DNA of 64,000 bases from positions 62,001 through 126,000 of the forward strand of contig NZ_JAKRYL010000007.1 in the NCBI RefSeq assembly GCF_023555415.1, given 5' to 3'. This document shows positions 51,967 to 61,515 of the stretch, one piece after another; position 1 is the first letter of the stretch, and each line of letters opens with the position of its first letter. The notes under the pieces were generated by a model that searched no databases, was not told the DNA's origin, and was given only the letters and a program-made list of their open reading frames with translations. The stretch is from Halalkalibacter alkaliphilus (GTDB lineage Bacteria > Bacillota > Bacilli > Bacillales > Bacillaceae_D). The position numbers and the translations under genes are program-made.

Positions 51967-53592
51967 TTAGTGGTCTTCTCCAATTACTGCTTCTGCAATA
52001 TTAACAGAGTGATCGCCGATCCGTTCTAAATTACTAACAATATCGACAAAAACAATTCCAGCTGAACCAGAACATTTGCCGTCATTCACTCGTTGAATAT
52101 GCTGCTTTCTAAGCTTTCTTTCCATTTTGTCTATTTTTTCTTCTTTCTCCAAAACAGAACGTGCTAAATCACCATCTAATAATTCTAAAGACTGAATAGC
52201 TTCTTTTAAAGTTGAGAGTGTTAATTCAGACATTTCACGTAAATCTTCAAGTGCTTTCTCTGATATATGAACTTTGTTTACTTTTTGATAATCCTTCAAT
52301 TCAACTATATTTTCAATATGATCTCCGATACGTTCGATATCACGGACTGTATCCATCAGCATCGAATGCATCTTCGAATCATGTGCAGATAATGACCGAG
52401 AGGAAATTTGAATTAGATAATCTGTAATTTTCCTATCGAGATTATTAATGGCCTCTTCAAACTGGATAGACATCTCAGCATGTCGCTTCTGACCATTCTC
52501 AAGATATTGACTCACTTCATAAAGTCCTCTTTCTGAGAATTCAGCCATACGTAACACTTCCTGTTTCGCTTGTCCTAGTGCAATAGCAGGTGAACTTCCA
52601 ATAAAACGAGGATCTAGATGTTTTGCCTTATATTCAATACTATATTCTTCACCCGGTACTAATTTCGTTACAATAATTGCTAAAATTGCTACAAACGGAA
52701 GTTGTATCATTGTATTGGAAACATTAAAAATACCATGTGCAAAAGCAATTGTCATTGGTCGGTTTAGGCCTAATTCAACTGCAAGAAAACTGACAAATTG
52801 GAAGAAGAATGGATAAATGATCAATACTATGATCGTTCCAATTAAGTTAAATATAACATGAGTCAATGCTGCTCTTTTGGCTGCAACAGATGCACCAATT
52901 GCTGCTAATATTGCTGTTATTGTCGTTCCAATATTATCACCAAATAGAACAGGTAAAGCGGCATCTAAGCCCATTGCTCCTTGCTCATACAATTGCTGCA
53001 ACAATCCAATTGACGCACTTGAGCTTTGAACAGCAACCGTAAAAATGGTTCCTATTAGCACACCCAGTAATGGATTTTCACTCATACTTAATGTAAGTTC
53101 AGCAAACGCTTCAAGTTCACGTAGCGGCTTTAACCCTGTACCCATCAATTCTAATCCATAAAATAAAGCTCCAAATCCAAATACAACTTGCCCATAATTG
53201 TTTACTTTTTTTGCTTTAATAAAGAAAATTAATGCTGCCCCGATTGCAATGATTGGTAATGCATAGGCGGATATTTTTATCCCAATTATAAAGGCCGTTA
53301 CAGTAGTCCCAATATTGGCTCCCATAATAACCCCAATCGCCTGCTTTAGAGTCATAAAACCTGCATTAACAAGACCGATGGTTAAGACGGTTGTCCCCGT
53401 ACTTGTTTGAAGAAGTACCGTTACAAATAACCCTGCAAAAACCCCCATAACAGGATTTGTCGTAAACTTATCTAGGACATCTCGCAATCCATCACCAGCA
53501 ACCTTTTGCAACCCATCCCCCATGTATTTAATACCAAAAAGGAAAATACCAAGTCCACCAAAAAACATGAACAAGAGCGTTTGTAAATCCAC
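51967..53592 (-). CDS. Na/Pi cotransporter family protein with PhoU-like C-terminal domain
   Basis: 541-aa protein. The first 320 residues are a PNaS-type transporter with two QSS/QTS repeats: FVTVLLQTSTGTTVLTIGLV and FTVAVQSSSASIGLLQQLY, plus GANIGTTVTAF and GDNIGTTITAI. Residues about 345-541 form a PhoU-like helical bundle (MHSMLMDTVRDIERIGDHIE, SNLERIGDHSVNIAEA). B. subtilis YqeW has the same plan. Probably sodium-coupled phosphate transport. The start is ATG 53592 with a weak ribosome site (GATGAGG). Monocistronic. Confidence 0.92.
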   Translation of the reverse strand: MDLQTLLFMFFGGLGIFLFGIKYMGDGLQKVAGDGLRDVLDKFTTNPVMGVFAGLFVTVLLQTSTGTTVLTIGLVNAGFMTLKQAIGVIMGANIGTTVTAFIIGIKISAYALPIIAIGAALIFFIKAKKVNNYGQVVFGFGALFYGLELMGTGLKPLRELEAFAELTLSMSENPLLGVLIGTIFTVAVQSSSASIGLLQQLYEQGAMGLDAALPVLFGDNIGTTITAILAAIGASVAAKRAALTHVIFNLIGTIIVLIIYPFFFQFVSFLAVELGLNRPMTIAFAHGIFNVSNTMIQLPFVAILAIIVTKLVPGEEYSIEYKAKHLDPRFIGSSPAIALGQAKQEVLRMAEFSERGLYEVSQYLENGQKRHAEMSIQFEEAINNLDRKITDYLIQISSRSLSAHDSKMHSMLMDTVRDIERIGDHIENIVELKDYQKVNKVHISEKALEDLREMSELTLSTLKEAIQSLELLDGDLARSVLEKEEKIDKMERKLRKQHIQRVNDGKCSGSAGIVFVDIVSNLERIGDHSVNIAEAVIGEDH

Positions 53593-53826
53593 AAATCCTC
53601 ATCCCTTCATCTCATAAGTCAAATCCAATTTTCGACAAACATCAACATGGACACCCTGTCTATTATTAAGCATTCATCAACGGTTTGTAAACAATAAATT
53701 ATTAAAAGTCATCTTTATTTCAATCTATTCATGATTTTCTTCAAAAAGCCCTCTATATTTGAAATACAATGATAGCATTTTCAACGGCAATTCGTTAAAA
53801 TAACGGAGTATGAAAGAGGTGAACTG

Positions 53827-54606
53827 ATGAGTTACTGGGAATGGTTTTTTAAAAGCTTCTACAATAGAAAAGTGATTGCCTATTCTCGCTTTCGACCAAT
53901 AACGACAACAATTGGATTTGTCTTAATGATTATATTTATTGCGAGTATCCCTTATTTTATCTCTTTAAATATTACGATCGTTTCAAGCGTACAACAGCTT
54001 GATCGTATTTTAGAAAATGATTTACCTGACTTTCATCTGGTTGAAGGTACATTAGTCATGGAAAAAGAAGAGGTCTACATTACCGATGAAGTGAGTGAAG
54101 GCTTTTTCCTAATTGATCCTGCTAATTCATTAACAGAAGGAAAATTGTTGGAGCTAGAAGAGGGGATTGCATTACAAGAAAAGGAATTTCTTTTTATCTC
54201 GAATGGGCAAATTCAATCGATCTCCTATTCACTCCTCGGCTTACAGGAGCTTTCTAAAGAAGATCTCTCACATCGTATTAGTCAACTTTTAAATTTCCTG
54301 CCGATCTTATTGACGATCATAACGAGCTTACTATTTGTAGGACTTGCGGGTCTAGGCTTTTTAAGTATTACGATTCTAGCTTTTCTAGCTCTTTTTATTA
54401 AGGGAAAAAGAAAGTTAGAATATCGCCATATGTGGATTATCACTGCACACGCACTCACACTGCCAGTAATCTTACTATATTGGATAGATATTCTTATCTT
54501 CCCTATACCGTTTACTGCGTTTGCATTATCAACATTTCTTATTGTTCTTGCAGCGATTAGGTCTATCCCTATTCCTAAAAGGCATAAACACAGCACTCCT
54601 AGCTAA
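53827..54606 (+). CDS. DUF1189 family membrane protein
   Basis: 259-aa membrane protein: one N-terminal helix (ITTTIGFVLMIIFIASIPYF), an outer domain of about 110 residues, and three or four C-terminal helices (LPILLTIITSLLFVGLAGLG). The SFYNRKVIAYSRF opening is typical of DUF1189. GAAAGAGGTGAACTG precedes the ATG. Function unknown; it may relate to envelope stress. Monocistronic. Confidence 0.85.
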   Translation: MSYWEWFFKSFYNRKVIAYSRFRPITTTIGFVLMIIFIASIPYFISLNITIVSSVQQLDRILENDLPDFHLVEGTLVMEKEEVYITDEVSEGFFLIDPANSLTEGKLLELEEGIALQEKEFLFISNGQIQSISYSLLGLQELSKEDLSHRISQLLNFLPILLTIITSLLFVGLAGLGFLSITILAFLALFIKGKRKLEYRHMWIITAHALTLPVILLYWIDILIFPIPFTAFALSTFLIVLAAIRSIPIPKRHKHSTPS

Positions 54607-54633
54607 ATGGTGAGACCTTACAACTACTAAAAT

Positions 54634-54675
54634 AAGAGGATCCCAAAAGGTTTTTGACCTTTTGGGATCCTCTTT
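54634..54675. terminator. Bidirectional terminator
   Basis: AAGAGGATCCCAAAAGGT / ACCTTTTGGGATCCTCTT is the most perfect member of the recurring hairpin family, between convergent DUF1189 and nfeD-like genes. Confidence 0.9.
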
Positions 54676-54712
54676 ATTATAAGATACCTTTTCCAATATT
54701 AATTAATACTCC

Positions 54713-55363
54713 TCACTCACCTTGCTTTTCTTCACCCTCTAATGGTTTAATTAATATTCTTGTACCATCCACCGACATGACAATGATATCTTGATTCGCC
54801 TCAATCCAACTTCCACCACTTGTTGCACTATATTGCTCTCCTTCAATCTCGACTGTACCGGTTGGCCGAAATGAACTGATTGTTCTTCCCCTTTTTCCAA
54901 CAAGCTGATGGTACTGTTCATTAATTGAATTATAGCCTAACTCATTAGTTAGTTTATCTTTCAACGTCATTTTTGCCCATAAATTCCGTGATGGGAAAAC
55001 CTTCAAAAATAAGGCCGAACTAAATCCTCCAATGATAAACCCCATTGAAACTAATACACCATATATGAAAGATGGGGCTGGGACTGCTAAGCCAATAATC
55101 ATTAATACAACCCCTAATAATGCTACAGTTCCATCAGTAATCACTTTTCCATCTATTACGATTAATGCTAGGCCTACTATATATAAAATAACAACCCATA
55201 AGCCTACATCTCCTGTAATGTGATAAGAGAAATACATAGCCATTATTGCAATTCCTAAAATAGCAAATAACCCTTTAACTCGAACTAATAACTCACCAAT
55301 TAAAAATAGAGTTCCTAAAAACACAACAACAAACCCGATACTAGGTGAATCTAACCATTCCAT
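54713..55363 (-). CDS. NfeD-family protein, short form
   Basis: 216-aa membrane protein with four or five helices, followed by the NfeD C-terminal OB-fold (about 155-210): LVGKRGRTISSFRPTGTVEI and SGGSWIEANQDIIVMSV. The ClpP-like protease domain of long NfeD (YqeZ) is absent. NfeD partners flotillin-like FloA/FloT, but no flotillin gene is adjacent. AAAGGAGGAAGG precedes the ATG. Confidence 0.88.
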   Translation of the reverse strand: MEWLDSPSIGFVVVFLGTLFLIGELLVRVKGLFAILGIAIMAMYFSYHITGDVGLWVVILYIVGLALIVIDGKVITDGTVALLGVVLMIIGLAVPAPSFIYGVLVSMGFIIGGFSSALFLKVFPSRNLWAKMTLKDKLTNELGYNSINEQYHQLVGKRGRTISSFRPTGTVEIEGEQYSATSGGSWIEANQDIIVMSVDGTRILIKPLEGEEKQGE

Positions 55364-55434
55364 TCCCCTTCCTCCTTTCTATGTCATTTACGTTTTTGAC
55401 ATGGTTTTCGTTTCACTTAATTTAGAAATAAAAA

Positions 55435-55457
55435 AGAGAGAGGATCCCTCTCTCTCA
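55435..55457 (-). terminator. Terminator after the DUF1002 gene
   Basis: GAGAGAGAGGGATCCTCTCTCTTTTTT on minus, immediately past the stop. Confidence 0.9.
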
Positions 55458-56333
55458 TTATGAACTAAATAAACCACGAAGGGAATCAATTAGCCGATTA
55501 ATTAAATCAAGAAAATTTTTAATAAACCCTTGCGTATCTTCGCGATTTAGAAATTCTCCTAAATTATCTCGTACCCTTGAGATTTGATCTTGAACTTGAT
55601 TCCAGTCAATGTTAAGGTCTTTCATCCTCATAAAAAGGGAAACCAAACCGTTCAATTCTTCATCAGTTAACGTAATACCCAGTTCAGCAGCAACGCGACG
55701 GATTAGCTCTCTTAGGTCCTCTTCTGTTTCAACAGGATTATTGGCAATTTCTTCTTTTATTCGATTCATCAGTTCTGTCGCTTCTTCCATTCCGATCGAA
55801 TCACTTAATTCACCAGTGCGAATCAATTCTTCATTTGCAATTTGCTTTTGCTCTTCTGGAATTTCAATCTCCGTAGCAATTTCATACGCTTTAATTAACC
55901 CTGTTAAAGCTGCTGTTCCAGAAACAGGAATTGGAGCTGTAATATAAATATCAGCGTCCTCTACACCAGCTGTAATTAAAGCATTAGCATACATTTCATC
56001 CGAAACCCAGTTAATATTATTCGATTCAACTGCCAAACCTGCCCCTTCTTCACCTAGGGTGATTTTTGAAGAGGATAAAGCGTTTGTTCCAATTCTGGAT
56101 GCACTAATGTAATTACCTAAATATTGATGTTCTTCCTCATTAGTCACATAAATAATCGTATCATCTTGTGTTGCCCCCATCTCATCCAGTAGGGCTTGTT
56201 TTTGTGTTTCAGATAAATCCTCACCAAGAGTAATAATTACATCTCCTGGTATAGCATCAGCTAAAACAAATGTTGGTAACATAAGTGCAAAAACTAGCGT
56301 AAGAGCTAAATATTTTTTCCAAATCAATTTCAT
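55458..56333 (-). CDS. Secreted DUF1002 protein
   Basis: 291-aa exported protein: signal peptide LALTLVFALMLPTFVLADA, then the DUF1002 core (VIITLGEDLSETQKQALLDEM, GLAVESNNINWVSDEMYANA, ADIYITAPIPVSGTAALTGL) and a long helical C-terminus (NRIKEEIANNPVETEEDLRE, SLFMRMKDLNIDW). The ATG at 56333 lies nine bases after AAGGAG; the ATG at 56339 is too close. Function unknown. A strongly structured leader precedes it. Confidence 0.85.
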   Translation of the reverse strand: MKLIWKKYLALTLVFALMLPTFVLADAIPGDVIITLGEDLSETQKQALLDEMGATQDDTIIYVTNEEEHQYLGNYISASRIGTNALSSSKITLGEEGAGLAVESNNINWVSDEMYANALITAGVEDADIYITAPIPVSGTAALTGLIKAYEIATEIEIPEEQKQIANEELIRTGELSDSIGMEEATELMNRIKEEIANNPVETEEDLRELIRRVAAELGITLTDEELNGLVSLFMRMKDLNIDWNQVQDQISRVRDNLGEFLNREDTQGFIKNFLDLINRLIDSLRGLFSS

Positions 56334-56369
56334 TTTCATCTTCTCCTTTTGTGACCACCACGATTTTTA

Positions 56370-56418
56370 TCGCTAAGTCGGCCTCGTGAATTGACGAGAG
56401 CCCTACTAAATAAGAAAC
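56370..56418 (-). other. Structured 5' leader of the DUF1002 gene
   Basis: On minus TTAGTAGGGCTCTCGT / ACGAGGCCGACTTAG forms a long interrupted hairpin (loop CAATTC), followed by CGATAAAAATCG. It lies between a possible promoter and the ribosome site. It does not match a riboswitch class that I recognise. Confidence 0.45.
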
Positions 56419-56463
56419 ACGTTTTCCACTATAATAAAAAGGTACCATAGTACTATTTTTCTT

Positions 56464-57699
56464 CTAGATACGTGAATAATCCGTGACAAGACATTCCTTT
56501 CCCACAGGGAAGCACTTCCAACTAAACAACAAAATAACAACATTAAAAGTGACAAAAAACAATGCCGTAAACATCATTTGTTCAACATTACTTATCCAAA
56601 AACCAAAGCAGAGCGGCCCAAGAGCAACTCCTAAAAAACGTAGCATTGAGTAAAAAGAAAATACAGTCCCTCTTTCCTTTTCTGACACAATGGAGGCCAG
56701 AGCGGCATTTGCTGCTGGAAGTACAATACCGAACCCAATTGCATAAATAGTCATTGAAATAACAAACCAATGTATTAATGATTGTATAATCATCATAACA
56801 GAACCAAATGTCATAGTTAATCCTCCGTAAATAAAGGCTCGCTTGTAATTATTCTCATTCCCTCTTAATATTCGCGCTGTTACGTAGGAGAGAATAGTTA
56901 ACATCAGTAGTGGAAAAGCAAGTAAAACTCCATTTAAAAAGGATGAAAAATCAGCACTGATTTCGAGTAAATACGAAAAGTAAAATAAATAACCAAATAA
57001 AAGGAACATCCCAATCAATCCAAATGCGAAAATCGGGGTCAGCCATCTCCAATGATTAATAAACAGTGCTTTTAATCTCTGCCATTTTTTGAAGTTTTTT
57101 TCCTTCGCTTTTAAAGGCGCTTTCTTTAAACGGATGAAAATAACAATCCCTACAAAAGCAAAAAGAGATATTGCTAAATAGAATACAAAACTATAGTACC
57201 AAGAAAAAGCTAAAATAACTCCCCCCACGATCGGACTAATAACCTTACCTGCCCCATTAAATACTTCAACGGTTCCCAAGGCACGAACTCTTTGTTCTCC
57301 TTCAAAAAGATCTGTGATAAATGCCATTGCTAAAGGGGTCAAACTACCTGCTCCAATCCCTTGCAAAACTCGTCCAAACATCATGAGTTCGAAAGCTCCA
57401 GCTGCGTTACCCATTATTCCAGCAAAAGCACTAATCATACAACCAATTATAATGAGCGGGAGGGCAACAAGAGCAATTCTTTTCCTGCCATAACGATCAG
57501 ATAAAATACCTCCCAGTGGAACAAGAAGGGCCGCTGGAATTGAAAAGCTCGTTAAAAGCCAGCCACCTTCGACTGTCGTTAAACCCATATCTAATTGCAT
57601 CACGGGGAGTAAAGGAATAAACATAGAATTACCAATAGCCATTATAAAAGGGAGAAGTCCTATGAAAAAAAGAATATAAGACGGCCGAGCATCCTCCAT
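56464..57699 (-). CDS. MFS drug-efflux-type transporter
   Basis: 411-aa major facilitator of the DHA type with about twelve helices. Family motif A is GGILSDRYGRKRIAL and motif C-like FGRVLQGIGAGSLTPLAM lies at helix 4. AAAGGAG lies eight bases before ATG 57699; an upstream start at 57717 is less likely. Substrate cannot be deduced. Divergent from yqfZ. Confidence 0.9.
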   Translation of the reverse strand: MEDARPSYILFFIGLLPFIMAIGNSMFIPLLPVMQLDMGLTTVEGGWLLTSFSIPAALLVPLGGILSDRYGRKRIALVALPLIIIGCMISAFAGIMGNAAGAFELMMFGRVLQGIGAGSLTPLAMAFITDLFEGEQRVRALGTVEVFNGAGKVISPIVGGVILAFSWYYSFVFYLAISLFAFVGIVIFIRLKKAPLKAKEKNFKKWQRLKALFINHWRWLTPIFAFGLIGMFLLFGYLFYFSYLLEISADFSSFLNGVLLAFPLLMLTILSYVTARILRGNENNYKRAFIYGGLTMTFGSVMMIIQSLIHWFVISMTIYAIGFGIVLPAANAALASIVSEKERGTVFSFYSMLRFLGVALGPLCFGFWISNVEQMMFTALFFVTFNVVILLFSWKCFPVGKECLVTDYSRI

Positions 57700-57815
57700 T
57701 GTATTCACTCCTTTCAAACATATTCATTTTGAAAATTTTTCCTCCAAATTGTCATAAACAACCTTAAACTACATATACTTTTATATGAAATGGCAATTAA
57801 AGGAGGACAAGCTCA

Positions 57816-58166
57816 ATGAAACGCATTGGAACTTTTTTCATCATCCTCGTTATTTTATACAGCACTTATTATGATCTAACTATTGGAACTTTACCCAATG
57901 GACTTTCACATACTGCTACTCCTTCGCAAATAGAAGAATTTGATGAAACAGAAATTCAAGAAACTATGGCAGAAGAGTTGGAACCATTTAAAGAAATGAT
58001 CGTTGAACCTGGTCATACTGTCTTATCAATTGTAGAGCACCTTCATGAAGGTCCTCTTTCAGCCACCATCCAAGAAATTGTTCATGATTTTGAGACGTTA
58101 AATGGAGGTTTAAAACCAGAGGAAATTCAAATAGGAAAAAAATACTTGTTCCCTATTTATTACTAA
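57816..58166 (+). CDS. yqfZ: YqfZ-like LysM-type protein
   Basis: 116-aa protein: N-terminal signal/anchor (IGTFFIILVILYSTYYDL), an acidic linker (EEFDETEIQETMAEELE), and a C-terminal LysM-like segment (VEPGHTVLSIVEHL ... KPEEIQIGKKYLFPIYY). Location directly before ispG matches B. subtilis yqfZ-yqfY. AAAGGAGGAC precedes the ATG. Likely wall- or cortex-associated; the LysM is somewhat degenerate. Confidence 0.82.
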   Translation: MKRIGTFFIILVILYSTYYDLTIGTLPNGLSHTATPSQIEEFDETEIQETMAEELEPFKEMIVEPGHTVLSIVEHLHEGPLSATIQEIVHDFETLNGGLKPEEIQIGKKYLFPIYY

Positions 58167-58233
58167 ATGAACAACAATATAATAATTCAGATAAGATCGT
58201 CTTCACTTTATCCTTGCCAAACAATTACGGTCA

Positions 58234-58263
58234 TTGATAAAATGAAGGCGATTGTCTTATATG
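58234..58263 (+). promoter_or_regulatory. Probable sigma-A promoter of ispG
   Basis: TTGATA, 18-base spacer, TATATG, about 45 bases before the start. Confidence 0.45.
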
Positions 58264-58309
58264 AGACTAGGTGAAGAGTAACTCTTCGAAATAAAGGAGC
58301 GATTGGTCA

Positions 58310-59413
58310 ATGACCGAAATAATACATCGTACAAAAACACGCCCCGTGAAGGTAGGCAATTTGACTATCGGAGGCAATAATGAAGTTATCGTCCAAAGTA
58401 TGACAACGACAAAAACACATGACGTAGAAGCAACAGTTGCTGAAATCAAGCGACTTGAAGAAGCAGGATGTCAAATTGTTCGTGTAGCTTGTCCTGATAT
58501 GCGAGCAGCAGAAGCTATTGCGGATATAAAGGCACAAATTAACATACCTCTTGTTGTTGATATTCACTTCGATTATAAACTTGCCCTAAAAGCAATTGAG
58601 GGCGGAGCCGATAAAATTCGAATTAATCCAGGTAATATTGGAAAACGCCACAAAGTGGAAGCCGTTGTAAAAGCTGCAAAAGAAAAAGGCATTCCTATTC
58701 GTATTGGAGTAAATGCTGGTTCCCTTGAAAAGCGTATCCTTGATAAATATGGATATCCAACAGCAGATGGCATGGTAGAAAGTGCCCTTCACCACATTCA
58801 AATCCTTGAGGAACTTGATTTTCATGACATTATTGTGTCCATGAAAGCATCGGATGTTAACTTAGCGATTGAAGCATATGAAAAGGCCGCGAAAGCTTTT
58901 GATTATCCGCTTCATTTGGGTATTACAGAGTCTGGTACGTTATTTGCTGGGACAATTAAAAGTGCAGCTGGTTTAGGGGCTATACTGAATATGGGAATTG
59001 GCAATACTGTACGTATTTCATTAAGTGCAGATCCTGTTGAAGAAGTAAAAGTAGCTCGTGAACTGTTAAAATCTTTTGGCCTTGCAGCTAATGCAGCAAC
59101 ACTTATTTCATGTCCAACTTGCGGTCGAATTGAAATTGATTTAATAAGCATTGCTAACGAGGTTGAAGAGTATATTGCAAGCATTAAAGCACCAATAAAA
59201 GTTGCCGTTCTTGGCTGTGCTGTTAATGGTCCAGGTGAAGCACGTGAAGCTGATATCGGTATAGCTGGTGCGCGTGGCGAAGGGCTGCTTTTCATGAAAG
59301 GTGAAATCGTTAGAAAAGTCCCTGAAGAAACAATGGTTGAAGAGTTAAAAATTGAAATTGATAAAATTGCCGAAGAACATTTTAAAAAGCAGCGTGAATT
59401 AGAAAAAGCATAA
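58310..59413 (+). CDS. ispG: 4-hydroxy-3-methylbut-2-en-1-yl diphosphate synthase IspG (GcpE)
   Basis: 367-aa [4Fe-4S] enzyme of the MEP isoprenoid pathway, converting MEcPP to HMBPP. The cluster cysteines are in SCPTCGR and [12 protein letters not shown]; the TIM-barrel start [17 protein letters not shown] is complete. AAAGGAGCG precedes the ATG. Flavodoxin or ferredoxin is the expected electron donor. The neighbour order matches B. subtilis yqfZ-ispG-yqfX. Confidence 0.97.
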   Translation: MTEIIHRTKTRPVKVGNLTIGGNNEVIVQSMTTTKTHDVEATVAEIKRLEEAGCQIVRVACPDMRAAEAIADIKAQINIPLVVDIHFDYKLALKAIEGGADKIRINPGNIGKRHKVEAVVKAAKEKGIPIRIGVNAGSLEKRILDKYGYPTADGMVESALHHIQILEELDFHDIIVSMKASDVNLAIEAYEKAAKAFDYPLHLGITESGTLFAGTIKSAAGLGAILNMGIGNTVRISLSADPVEEVKVARELLKSFGLAANAATLISCPTCGRIEIDLISIANEVEEYIASIKAPIKVAVLGCAVNGPGEAREADIGIAGARGEGLLFMKGEIVRKVPEETMVEELKIEIDKIAEEHFKKQRELEKA

Positions 59414-59436
59414 GCAATAAGCTTATGCTTTTTCTC
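59405..59436. terminator. Terminator after ispG
   Basis: AAAAAGCATAAGC / GCTTATGCTTTTT with a five-base loop; it begins inside the last codons of ispG. Confidence 0.88.
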
Positions 59437-59470
59437 TATTTGTTCCCCGTTCTCCCATTATCTAACTATG

Positions 59471-59932
59471 TTAGAAAAATGGGGAGAAAAAGACTGTCAT
59501 GAGAATCGAAACGGCACCAATACCAATCGCCCAGTTACCAAGCGTTGTGGAGCCATAACGACGCGAAACAAAACCTATTACAATACCAGCTGCCCCAAGC
59601 AATACTGGCAAGAAAAATAATGACAAAATGGAAAGTACAATCGCAAAGGTTCCGACACCACGACCTGCAGTAGCGTCATCTACGTTTGCATCAGCTGTTT
59701 CATCCCTTTCTGCCATACCATTCACAGTTGCATATTCTGCAGCCGTTTCCTCTTGGAAATTTGTAACGAAAGGTTCATCCTTTTCTTCTTCACTTAATGA
59801 AAGGTCACGGGAATCCTCTCTCCCGTTTTCATAACGTCCTCCTTCAACATGATTATTAACCAATGTTAAAGAACGATCGTCTTCATCAACTAACCTTATT
59901 GGTTCATCATTCGGATTTTCTCGGTCTGCCAT
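59471..59932 (-). CDS. yqfX: YqfX-like membrane protein
   Basis: 153-aa protein: a long acidic, hydrophilic N-terminal half (ENPNDEPIRLVDEDDRSL) and two C-terminal membrane helices (VGTFAIVLSILSLFFLPVLL, GNWAIGIGAVSILMTVFF) joined by a small-residue loop. Matches B. subtilis YqfX by position and plan. GTGAGGG precedes the ATG. Function unknown. Confidence 0.82.
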   Translation of the reverse strand: MADRENPNDEPIRLVDEDDRSLTLVNNHVEGGRYENGREDSRDLSLSEEEKDEPFVTNFQEETAAEYATVNGMAERDETADANVDDATAGRGVGTFAIVLSILSLFFLPVLLGAAGIVIGFVSRRYGSTTLGNWAIGIGAVSILMTVFFSPFF

Positions 59933-60093
59933 ACGAATCCCTCACTTTCTTTTTTTCGGGGAACAGTCATAGTATGACGCAGACAAAAAGAATTATCGGT
60001 GTAAATCTTTTCATGCAGAGGAAACTCACTAGACCAACCGCTAAGTTTCGTGTAAGGTAAAGAATACAAGGATTTTTGATGAGGTGACGAAAA

Positions 60094-60669
60094 ATGATAA
60101 AGAAAAGAATGGGATTGGATATAGACGGTACGGTCACTGATCCAAATACATTTATCCCGTATTTAAACAAACATTTCAAGAAATCGTTAACGTTAGATGA
60201 TTTAACCGAATATGACTTAACATCCGTTCTTGATATATCAGAGAAACAATTTTGGGATTGGATGGGTAAACATGAAGCTCTCATATATAAAGAGGCAGAA
60301 TTAGCTGCACATGCAGAATTAACACTACATGAATGGACAAAACATCATGATCTTATTTATATAACAGCAAGAAGATCTCACTTAGCTGAAATCACACAAC
60401 ATTGGTTTCTGACAAAATCTGTTCCTTTTGATCACATTGAACTAGTTGGAAAACATGATAAGCTTGATGCTGTTCGAGAACATCAGTTAGATATCTTTTT
60501 TGAAGACAAACACGATAATGCGGTCGCAATTGCGGAGGAATTCAAAATACCTGTTATTTTAATGGACACACCTTATAACCGACTACCTTCTCCTAAAAAT
60601 GTTATTAGAGCAAATAACTGGGTAGAAGCAAAAGATTGGGTCGACAATTGGTTAAAGGAAACAACGTAA
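60094..60669 (+). CDS. yqfW: HAD-family nucleotidase-like protein (YqfW)
   Basis: 191-aa HAD-superfamily protein with the motif I sequence GLDIDGTVTDP, motif II YITARRSH and a late DIFFEDKHDNAVAIAEE acidic motif. Related to 5'(3')-deoxyribonucleotidases (NT5C family). GAGGTGACG precedes the ATG. B. subtilis yqfW occupies the same place. Substrate unproven. Confidence 0.9.
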   Translation: MIKKRMGLDIDGTVTDPNTFIPYLNKHFKKSLTLDDLTEYDLTSVLDISEKQFWDWMGKHEALIYKEAELAAHAELTLHEWTKHHDLIYITARRSHLAEITQHWFLTKSVPFDHIELVGKHDKLDAVREHQLDIFFEDKHDNAVAIAEEFKIPVILMDTPYNRLPSPKNVIRANNWVEAKDWVDNWLKETT

Positions 60670-60697
60670 AAAGGACTGGCAAAACAGCCAGTCCTAC
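60668..60697. terminator. Bidirectional terminator between yqfW and the DUF1540 gene
   Basis: AGGACTGGC / GCCAGTCCT with a loop of seven bases and flanking A/T runs. Confidence 0.85.
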
Positions 60698-60700
60698 TCG

Positions 60701-60919
60701 TTACTCTTTTGGACGGAAGGTATGACAACATGTTTCTTTTATGGTATGAGCAGCATCCTCGTGTTCAGCTTTCTCATAAGGCTCTTCTCCTGCCTCCATC
60801 GTATAGTCACGATTTGCATGTGAGTCTATTTCAACAAGAATCGATTCAGCTTGGCATTTATTGCCTTCTCCCCAAAAAGAACAGTTTGCTACATTACATT
60901 TCACAATTGGCTTTGCCAT
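60701..60919 (-). CDS. DUF1540 cysteine-rich small protein
   Basis: 72-aa protein of the DUF1540 type: KCNVANCSFWGEGNKCQAES with three cysteines at metal-ligand spacing, and a C-terminal KETCCHTF. A zinc- or other metal-binding knuckle is likely. AGGAGGGG lies before the ATG at 60919; the frame extends to 60940. Its neighbour is the zinc regulator/import operon, which may or may not be meaningful. Confidence 0.8.
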   Translation of the reverse strand: MAKPIVKCNVANCSFWGEGNKCQAESILVEIDSHANRDYTMEAGEEPYEKAEHEDAAHTIKETCCHTFRPKE

Positions 60920-61083
60920 AGTATCATCCCCTCCTACCATCTAGGATTGAACAAGACCTATAATTCATGTATTTCAAAAAATGGCACTTAATTATTTTAA
61001 TAATGTTCCCCTAAAAGAAAAAGTGCAAAATCCCCCTAAACAAACAACACTTTGCTTGAATAGGACTACTTTTGCACCATTAG

Positions 61084-61497
61084 TTACTGTATACAATTTT
61101 CACATTTACCATAAATTTCGAACTTATGTCCCGTAACTTGAAAATCTGGAAATTGTTGATTAATTGTATCCATAGGACAACTCTCAATATGTTTTGTTTT
61201 TCCACATTCTAAACAGATTAAATGATGATGATGATTTGAAATTGAACAACTAAAGCGGAAACGCTTCTCCCCTTCAAGTTCCGTCTCTTCTAATATATTA
61301 AGTTCTGCAAATAATGATAAATTTCGGTAAATCGTATCAAAGCTCATCCCAGGATAATTACTTTGTAGACGTTCTAGTACATCCTTGGCAGATAAATACC
61401 TTTTTTGATCTGCAAAAAAATGTAACATTTCTTCTCTTTTCCCAGTATGTTTGTATCCTTTATCTTTTAAGAGCGCCATCGCCTCTTCTACGTTCAA
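61084..61497 (-). CDS. zur: Fur-family regulator, probably zinc-uptake regulator Zur
   Basis: 137-aa Fur-family repressor. A winged-helix N-terminus (RLQSNYPGMSFDTIYRNLS) is followed by the metal-binding domain: HHHHLICLECGKTKHIESC and YGKCENCIQ provide two CxxC pairs for structural zinc. Its place at the end of a zinc-type ABC operon, and in the yqfV position of B. subtilis, identifies Zur over Fur or PerR. The TTG at 61497 follows GGAGGG by six bases; an ATG at 61515 would lie in the ribosome site. Confidence 0.88.
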   Translation of the reverse strand: MNVEEAMALLKDKGYKHTGKREEMLHFFADQKRYLSAKDVLERLQSNYPGMSFDTIYRNLSLFAELNILEETELEGEKRFRFSCSISNHHHHLICLECGKTKHIESCPMDTINQQFPDFQVTGHKFEIYGKCENCIQ

Positions 61498-61515
61498 GAT
61501 AAGCCCTCCATTCAT

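Noticed and set aside
58912-59295. Minus-strand 127-codon open frame opposite ispG
   Set aside because: Antisense to the strongly conserved IspG iron-sulfur region; no ribosome site.
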